Shown here: one piece after another, positions 55,501-64,000 of the stretch | How the letters are laid out: the number at the start of each line of letters is the position of its first letter | Position numbering within the stretch: the stretch's first letter is position 1 | NCBI GenBank assembly: GCA_018881555.1 | Contig: JACAXG010000076.1 | Span: forward strand, 263,147 to 327,146 | Direction of reading: 5' to 3' | Source: Amblyornis subalaris | Taxonomy: Eukaryota > Chordata > Aves > Passeriformes > Ptilonorhynchidae | Length of the DNA: 64,000 bases | The notes under the pieces: model-generated | Seen by the model: only the letters and a program-made list of their open reading frames with translations | Told to the model about the DNA's origin: nothing | Databases searched by the model: none | Translations under genes and position numbers: made by a program

Positions 55501-58500
55501 CTATTCCAGCAGTCAAACATTTATCACACAGGACACTTCCACATGTGTGAAAATGAAATCCCATTAGACAACAACAACATTATTAGGCATGCAAAGAGGA
55601 TTATTCCTTTAAGCTCACAAGACTGAAAGGTTTGTCTAAACATTTTATTAACATTTTCAGATTTTTTAAAATTAAATTAAAAGCCGTAAGCAGGTCAAAG
55701 CGGAAAAATACTCCTTAACTTTTGGCTAAGTGTATGTGTATATATTATACACACACACAGAGAAAAAATAGAGATGCCTGTCAAAGTGTACAAAATCCCC
55801 TCATATCTTATCAGCAAATTTCTTTCTTTCAGCAAGAAAATTTGTATGGCTTGGAACTGTTCTATAAAAACACTGAAATGTTACATGGTGTTGCTGAGGG
55901 TTCAATATATGTTTCCAAAAACGAGGTGCTTAGTTAAATATCTGGTTGAAAAGAAATCTTGCTCTGACTGTACTGTCCTTTCCACAAAGCTGACAAAGCT
56001 CTTTTTTTNAAAACACAATATTTGCTGAAATGCATTGAACTTTGCTCACCAGGAACTCTGATGTTCTTAAGATCATCTGTTAAAGAAAAACAAGGGAGAA
56101 AAAGCTGTGTCAGCTTTTGCTTCAAGTAAGTGAGAGACAAAACTCCTTAGGGAGTATCAGGAACAGGATTGGGTCTTCATTCACAGGGAAGATGACTTTA
56201 AAAACCTTCAGCTTCATTGGCAGTTCACTCCTAAACTTTGACATTCAAGTGTTGTTCACAGTATCTCAATTTGTTATTGGAAGGAAAACAATTCTTTTCT
56301 TGGATCTCACACCAACACACGTCACGAGTCACAGAACAGCCTGCCCTGGGAATGTGAGGGCCATAGGCAAGACGCAGCACACGCCTGTCCGCGCTGGTTG
56401 TGACGGACATGCTGGATCATCGCGGATGGGCACGGCTGACCTACACATTGCTCTTGTTCTCACTTCACTGACAATAGGTGCTAAAATATTTAAGATTTGC
56501 TTCTAGCACTGCACGGAGCAGGCAGGAAATGTAGAAGCTTGGGTGTACAAGTTAATGAAATATGGTTGGGTGAACATAAGCTCTTAATTTAGACAATAAC
56601 AGTTACCGCCACAGTNTCTTTGTATCCGCTTTATGAAAGTCATAAACTCTCCAAAGAAAAGCAGGAGCTATTTCACCCTGATGGTCTTTGACTTGCTCTC
56701 ACTACCTGCTGGCACAGTTAGAAAGTATCAACTGCCTTTGAACAGATTAGAACCAAGTTAAAGTGTGACAACATCTTAAGCTTTCTCCACATGTTGCCAA
56801 TGATTTCCAACTAAAGATGTTACCCTCATCACTTCTGCCACAATGATAAGAATCTATAGCCCGCTCACTTGAGGAGATAAAGGCAGTTTAGCTGGAAGTA
56901 TAAAGTACTCCAACTTGCTAAGCTAAGTGGCTGGCTGTCCCAAACTAGCTGAATTTTTTCCTCTACAAAGCACAAAATCCTTATCATTAGGGACTTAAGC
57001 TGCTTTTTATTTTGAGACAAAAAGAATACTGTTTATTGGCATCCAACTCAAACCAGCTGTAAACAGTTGCTTTGATGAAGAAGCAGCTACAACTTCAGTG
57101 TGCCCGAAGGCACAAACCCACCGAGTGTCAATCATTAAAGGAAGAATGTAAGGTGTATATAGGGTCAAAAGAACGNCAAGGGATATTTGCAGCCTCAGAG
57201 ATCTTGGATAGCTTGCTTTGCCTTTAGAACCAGAAGAAGAATTGAAGCTATTCTGCAGTATAACCTCTATCTCCAGCAGCAGCTCTGGGCTCGGCTGAGC
57301 CCTGAGTTTACCCACAGGAGCAGCAGACCTGCAGTGTAAGGCTTTTTTCCTCAGCATGACTATGGCTGAACTTTGATTTCACAGAGGCTGAGTGGCTCCA
57401 GGATGCTGTACCTCATGGCACTCATGAAGGACCCACACAGAAGCCTCTGGCAGCAGGAGTCCTGCTACTGTCTATAGACATTTGAATCACTGATGTGCAG
57501 GTAATTTNAGTTCTTCTTGTAACTTATTTCTTTCATCAAGAAGCACTTTACTGGCTGCAACAACTGCTTAAATTAAGATACCCCACCAACAATTTTGGTG
57601 TTGCAGCCAGNCTGACATGGACCCTTACAGAGTTAAAAGCAAGCTGCTCTGAGCAGCCCAGGAGGGTGGACTGGCATCCACTGCTGGCCCCTCTACTATC
57701 CTTCTTCTTCCTCCTCGGCCCTCTGCCTGGTAGATGCCGATGTCTCTCAGTCATTTCAGGCCTCCTCCCACTCTCCATCCCTGGCACAGCATCAAAGCTT
57801 TCCCGGAATGAGCAGAAGCACGAAGTTTCAGCACAGAATGGCGGTGCTGACTGGTGGGGCATGGGGTTCCTAGTCCTTTAAAAGATCAGAGTGACTTTTC
57901 AGTCACTCTCTGAATTCAAATGCTGAGTGAACTCAGCTACTAGGATGCAGTGGCAAACTAGATCTCACTCATGCAACATGAGCTGGAATATTTTATAATA
58001 TCATGTTATTTCTGTAGAAGGCCCTGGTGCCACCGAAGATGTGGCTCCTCCAGCTACGGGCTCAGCAGCTCCTCCTCCGCCCAATGCTGAGAAGATACAC
58101 ACCAACGTTACCAGTTCCTCTGGCAGAAACAAGGTGCATCTCCCCTGCCCACATCCCCACAGACACCACAAACAGATACCTTTGTTTGGGGGATTCAGTT
58201 AAAAATTGCTGCCTGGGCTTGGGGCCCTCTCCCAGGCTCCTGCCAACCTGGCAGCCTTTCCTTGGCCACACCTGCACCCACCACCCTGTACTCCTGCCCA
58301 CTTGCACAGCCACACTGGGAGCCAGGCTGTCCTGCTGCTGCTCATCCCCACCTCTTCACCCACCACATCCCCGGTAACATCTCTGGCCCTTGCTGGTCCC
58401 TGCCTGGCTTCAGCTCCAAACACCTGTGTGATGCAGTGGCTCCTCCCAGGTACTTCAGCATGACTGGAACCGGAGGTATTATTTTGGGCTCACATGACAG

Positions 58501-58559
58501 GCAAAAGGCAGTAGAAAGTTTGCAGCACTGTTAGATTATACAACATTACATACATTATA

Positions 58560-59200
58560 CAAAAAAAAAAAAGTCTTCGTAATTTATTCTGTTAAGAAAT
58601 TCTCCTATATAAAACCCAATATTTTTTAAGAAACAGTGGTTCATCTTTATTGTCACATTGATATCTTTATAAACTTACTCTAGTGATCTACAGGAAAAGC
58701 AAACCAGACAGCTCTGTATTTATGGGCATATTTTAAAAGCCTCTTATATTTAACAACTGCATTTAGCTGTGTTAACTGTGAGTTGCAGTAATAAAGGCTC
58801 TGCACATTTCGATGCTAAATTAAAAAAAGTTCTGCTGTTCAATAATACATAGGTGCTGTTTTTTTCATTACTCTTTAATATCATTTCCATTTAGTTTATA
58901 AATAATTGTAGCTAGCTAATGAAACGAAATAAAACCTGCCTCCAACCCATTCCCTAGAGCAAACTAAACTCCTCTTTTTAAAGCTTCTTAATCACCGCCC
59001 AGTTCTTACAAAATTAGCATAGTAATGGGCTTTAAATTGAGCCTCTTTGTTTTTTAATTAAGCTCCCAGCAGGTAAAAATAAAACAGATTATTGAAGAAT
59101 ATGCCAACCCTAATAGCCTGCAACTCTTTTGACAATTAAAAAGATCCCATGTTAACCCTTTTGAGGAATCCTGCATGCTAATTAGTTACTCTGAGGCCCA
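58560..59200. promoter_or_regulatory. candidate conserved element cluster in LMX1B intron 2
   Basis: A 640-base AT-rich but non-repetitive block with GTAGCTAGCTAATG, TTTTTTAATTAAGCTCCC, GACAATTAAAAAG, GTTAACCC and GCATGCTAATTAGTTAC sites, including palindromic TTAATTAA and CTAATTAG. The density of paired homeodomain sites makes this one of the stronger enhancer candidates in the window, possibly autoregulatory. Confidence 0.38.
58561..58572. repeat. poly(A) tract
   Basis: Twelve consecutive A marking the start of the AT-rich block 58560-59200 in intron 2. Confidence 0.9.
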
Positions 59201-62200
59201 AATCCATCAATATTCCCTCCAGACACCTTGTAAAGTTGAGATGGCTGGTCTGTGTCCATATCTGCCCCATTCCCCAGAGAAGGTGAGGAACAAACCCTTG
59301 GTGGTGGCCAGATTCCCCAGGCAGCTGTGTGCCAGGACAGGATGGCACTGGAGCAGCTGGAGCTGCCACCCACCCTGCGCTGACCAGTGCCTGCTAAGCT
59401 GCCAGCCCCAGGCAGGGCTGCAGCTTGGGGCCTTCCGGCTGCCTCACAGNTTGCCCTGTGCACAAAGAGCCTTGCTCCCACCCTGTAACTCCAGCACCCA
59501 CTGTTTGGCAATGTCTCCTTGGAGCCTCTGCTTCACTTTGGACAGCAAAAGGAATGGGGTGCCAAGGGAGCAGCTCCCATCCCAGCCCTAGGGCTGGTTT
59601 GGGGTGTGCGCAGCAGCACCAGTGTCCCAAACATGTCAGACACACGATGACCGTGTTTTGCTTAGCAACATTGAGCTGCCTCAGAGGCAAAGGTAAATCT
59701 TGAGCAGAACACGGGGGGTTAAGAAAGAGTGATGTTGGAGCCATGTTGTGGACAGCAGCGATTCTCTGGGAAAGTTTACTAGACACTGCTGGCAGCCTAG
59801 AAATAGGAATAACATTGAGCTTCCCTGGCAATTCTCTGTCAAATATCTGGAAAGCTCTGTCCAAGTCCCGTGCTTTATCTGCAGTGTCTGCTCTGAGCAT
59901 CAGTGCAAAGTGCTGGCTGCCCTCCACTCACATCCAGCCAGGATGATGAATCGCCACGGCTGGAAGTGCTGTGTCCATCCAGAAATTAAATAATCAGCAT
60001 GAAAAGCTCATTCATTTCTACAGACGCTGATCACTCTGATCCTTCAGAGACTCACAACGAATGGGGCCGAATGCTCTTGTGTACCCACTAAGGCCCTGCA
60101 AGGTCCTGGCAGCTGCAGGAGCTACTGTCAGTTGCTGCTTTATATTATACCTTATAGCACAAAGGTCACCCTGATGGAGTTAGGGGCCCACAGAGAATGG
60201 GATAAGATATAAGGGCAGATTCCAGCCACGAATATATGCTGCCTTCCTTCACTGAAGCATTTGGGAGCCTCTAATGTACTAACATTGCATTTTCAAAGAT
60301 AAATGACCTTTCTTTTGTCTCTTAACTGCTATCAGAAAATTTGGAGAAAGAAAGATGCACCTTGCTTATAATGAATAGACATTCATTAGGTAAAGACCTT
60401 CATTTACTCTCTGCACAGGGACAGGCCTTACCCACTTTACTGGGCACCTCTGGACCATACTCTGTTACGAATAAAAATTGCCAGCAGAATCATTCTACAC
60501 AATGTAGATCCATCACAACTGAATTCACTTCCCCTGAGCTATGCTGGAGCAGATCACAGGCAATGTACACCAGAACCAGAGAGGCCGGACTGTGACATGG
60601 TGATGACGTCTTGGAGTTTCTCAGGTGGGATCCTCGGTCCCACAGACTCCTCCTCACTGCTCCCACTGGGCCTGATGGACAGACAGCTGATGTGTACAGA
60701 GATGCTAATTCCTCCTGGGACCATTTCAATTACAGGAACCTCTCTGGGAATATATTTAGTCTACAGCAAAAAACTACAATATTCAGAATAAGCTTGCAGT
60801 ATTTGCATCACAACTTGTCGAGAACGTATGGAGAGGAAATATTGGGTACAAACTTTTCTATCCTTGGCTTGAGGTTTGTCAGCTGTTGGTGGGGCTGCAG
60901 GGTGGCTGCAGAAGAGCAGCAGCTTGTGAGTGACACATTTCCCAAATTCCCAACAACTGACTTTACAGAATGCAGTATCCCCTGCACCAAACCACTGAAC
61001 TTCCACCATTTCATGCTGAAAACTTTGCAGCAAACTGAGGACAACAATTCCCTGTGCCTACAAGATTCATATAACAGATTTCAAGCTGAGAAGCATGCTT
61101 ACATATTGTGCATTACATACCTTGTGCCATGTCACATGAAATAAGCTATTCTGTGAAACTGTGCTGGCCAAATCATTTTGGAAACATTAATTCACCCCAN
61201 TGCATCTCACGAATACAGAATGGTGCATTTAAAAATGGTTCTGCCTTTTTTCAGAATTTTTGCCAAGCCCAGAGACACTCCTTACTACATCGGTAACTCC
61301 TCCTCTACCACAGAATCAGTCAAAATGGGAGAAACTTTTTTCCATGTCTAATCCTGACTGGTTTTCAGCTGTGACTGCAGATGGAGCTACAATGAACTCA
61401 CCACCTTCTGCTCTGTGTGCACAGGCTGTTATCTCCACCAGTGTCTGACCTTTTGCAAATGTGATCCAAGGTGACCTTTTAGTATTATTGCAGCACTAAA
61501 TGCGGTTTTTCGAGTAATTCTCACTGGAGCACGTTCTACATCAGTGGTTGGTATGCATTGGAAAATCCAACCTCTCTGCTGTGTTGGGTTTATTATCATG
61601 ACCATGTCTATGGAGCTGCACAATTTTACATGAACCTTATATGAACCTGGCATTTGTACTGCCAAGCCACTGGCAAGCAACACCTTTCAATGGGCAATGC
61701 AGCTGTCCAAACAGTGTCTGGCATACCTGGATGGCATAGAGGTACTTGTTTACTCTCTTCCAGAATACACACAGGTAATTCTTCTGGATTTCACCACTGT
61801 CCCTTGTTTTATATTCAACCTCTCAGGAAATCAGAGGAAGGTATTATTTCCTAACAAAAATATCTGTCATCTGATTGCAGCTGGCAGCCTCAGCCTCCCT
61901 CTGCACCCCAAATGGGGGCTTTGGTTTAATGTCTCCTTGTCAGGAGTGTGCTTTATACTGGCACGGTGTGATATGGTTTCTTTTGCATAAAGGATATCCA
62001 ACCATTGCTTGTTGAAAGCTCCAGTGACAAAACTGCTTTCACCCGCCCTTGTGGGTGAGGACAATGACAATCCCAGAGGCTGGGAGCCTTTGAGAGTAGT
62101 TTCCAGGTGTGTGCCTGTTGCAGCCATCAGCACAATTCATACTGGTAGCACATGAGAGCAATCCTGCACCATCAGCAGCTCCAGTTCACGTTTTCTTACC

Positions 62201-63435
62201 AAGAAATAAGTGTAACTTGACAGCAGCAAGGAAAGGGACAGGTCAGGTGTCAATTCTTTTGGTCAGGAAGGCACCGTCTCATGGCTGTATGCTATGAAAA
62301 CCTGTGTTTGCTAATGCTAATGTGATTAAATTTTTCCATTGACTACATTTATGAGCTTTACTGAAATCTGATGCTTTCACAAGAGTAAATCAATACAAAC
62401 AAAATCATTTGGCACAAAAACGCTAAGAACAAACTCAATCAGTCCCTCTTCCACNCTCTTTAAGACAGACATCTAAGTGAGATGACAGGTGGGTTGAACC
62501 ACTGGAGTTGCAATCTCCTTTGGAAAATATACATTAATTTTTATTTCCAAATTCTGTTAGAACTGGGAGAAAGACTGTGCAGGTTTGGCAGTTAATATCT
62601 ATGCAGAAATCTGCATTTTTCAAACACAAGGCTCTACACAGATGTTGAAATATCAAGACCGTGTGCAATAGTCACCAGTAAGAAATTTCCAGATTGGTCA
62701 AGAGAAGTTCATGTCTCTTTGTAAGTACAGGAGGAGCTGCCCCGTGGCCGTGCACCATGTCAGGCACTCAGAGCTGCCTACAGACCCTGAGTTTGCCCTG
62801 CTTGATGTGAGCTGACTTTGGTCATCAGCTGCCAAATGGCAGAAACTGCACAGGACAGAAATACCCAGGGCTGAGCACCAAGCCTAGAGGTTTCATTTAC
62901 TTCTGCGGTTTCCTCTCCTCTCCACACATTCCAGTCTCTGACACCTCACAGAATGCATTGGCCACAACTATCATGGAATTCCAGTAACAATCCCTTGGTT
63001 AAGGGTGAACTCTGGCTCTGGTTACTTCAACTGAATCCAACTCTGAGAACACCAACTACCTCTTCAGCTGTCGTTTCTCTTAGCGTGAACATTTCTGCCA
63101 CCTCGTGAAGCACATACGCTACATCCTCCAAATCCATCCTCCGCCCGACCCACATCAGCCCTTGGAATTCCAGCAGGTTTTGTGATTCCCATTAAAAAGA
63201 CCAAACTCTGCATGGTTTTGTGTATAAGGCAGACTTCTATCTGGCAGTAACTCCACACACAATTCTGTAACTCTGAAAAATATCATTAAATTAAAAGCAG
63301 TAAAATATTTGAAGACATTGTCTTCAAATTTTCTCACTTATTTTTTAAGCAATATTTTCCAATTTAATTTTTGTCTATCTTAAATTGTCTGAAAGTGAGA
63401 GGAGCTACCATGAATATTTTATTAGGCTTGGTATT

Positions 63436-63443
63436 ATGCAAAT
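63436..63443 (+). promoter_or_regulatory. octamer site ATGCAAAT
   Basis: A perfect POU octamer is followed directly by TAG, forming ATGCAAATTAG with a half homeodomain site, in the AT-rich interval 63280-63470. Single octamers occur by chance at this window size. Confidence 0.25.
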
Positions 63444-64000
63444 TAGAGAAGTTTGGACTTAACCGTATATTACTTCTCAGCCCCCAGAGGACTGTTTCCA
63501 TGATTTCCCACCTACTAAACACTGACTCTCAGCATTCCTCTGTTCTGGAGAAGCTCAGTGCAATTCCTGACTTGACCCTGTATGGACAGAGAGTATGAGA
63601 TAGGTTGGGACTTCAGGAGCCAGCCTGGAAAGCAGAGCTCCTCTGGCTGCTAATGGAACTGTAACTGTTTTTAAAAACCTTCCTGTGTAAGTGACACACA
63701 GCAAAGAAGCAGAAACACTATTCGTATGAATCCCACGTTCTGAAGCAGTGATTTTAATTGGACTCATAGCACTGTAGTGGTTACTTCAGCAATTCTGATC
63801 ACTCATCTCACAAATAGTAGGGAAATCCATAATTTAAGTCCTATTGAAATGCTGAACTCTAAGTCTTCTGACTCGCCTGTTCCTCCCCTGTGATGTACGA
63901 ACACAAATTAGAGCAGCACCTACGTGCAAGCACAGCCTCATAGTAACTATCAGCCTCCTGATCCAAAAAGGGAAGGAAACGAAACAGTATTTCTTAGTGA

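Noticed and set aside
59394..59927. 177-codon minus-strand frame in intron 2 as a possible LMX1B exon
   Set aside because: The translation shows no LIM1 cysteine/histidine pattern and does not resemble the LMX1B N-terminus.
60611..61144. 177-codon plus-strand frame
   Set aside because: No recognisable motif and no conserved composition. It overlaps other short frames.

Overview
This is a vertebrate nuclear window, most likely from a bird. The only gene I can recognise is the 3' part of LMX1B, a LIM-homeodomain transcription factor, on the minus strand. Six coding exons were found by reading the LIM2, homeodomain and C-terminal blocks with their splice sites. They lie at 46231-45999, 43374-43196, 42800-42723, 42325-42259, 41438-41277 and 39562-39405. 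Together they hold 877 nt of coding sequence including the stop, about 291 of the roughly 400 residues usual for this protein. The reading frame is intact across all five internal junctions. The first two exons (start codon and LIM1 domain) are not visible and should lie beyond position 64000, across a very long intron 2. The bird assignment rests on one CR1 retrotransposon 3' fragment (about 11080-11642), the otherwise very low repeat content, and protein differences that fit a sauropsid LMX1B. The species cannot be named.

Layout: 1-33.6 kb is gene-free sequence downstream of LMX1B. It holds one CR1 fragment, a few simple repeats and several AT-rich, homeodomain-site-dense blocks that look like candidate conserved non-coding elements. 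From about 33.6 to 39.4 kb is a plausible long LMX1B 3' UTR. Several AATAAA signals are present, a proximal one at 38937-38932 and a distal one at 33634-33629, and a 0.4 kb CA/TG-rich array lies inside. From 39.4 to 46.2 kb are exons 8 to 3 with short introns. From 46.2 to 64 kb is intron 2. It contains a (CA)18 microsatellite, a sharp CpG island at about 47985-48475, and further candidate regulatory blocks, the best being around 52270-52520 and 58560-59200.

The encoded protein segment contains LIM2 (zinc-binding, protein interaction), an acidic linker, a complete homeodomain with Q50/N51, a glutamine-rich helix extension and the conserved C-terminus. From established knowledge, LMX1B specifies dorsal limb identity and acts in podocytes, the isthmic organiser and monoaminergic neurons. 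Much of the flanking and intronic non-coding sequence may therefore be regulatory.

I did not find a new multi-gene system. The observations most worth checking are the intronic CpG island with a good minus-strand splice donor, a possible GC-type alternative donor in exon 7, a shared motif in the 3' flank and intron 3, and the structured, UG-rich candidate 3' UTR. All candidate regulatory calls are by-eye inferences with no alignment behind them.
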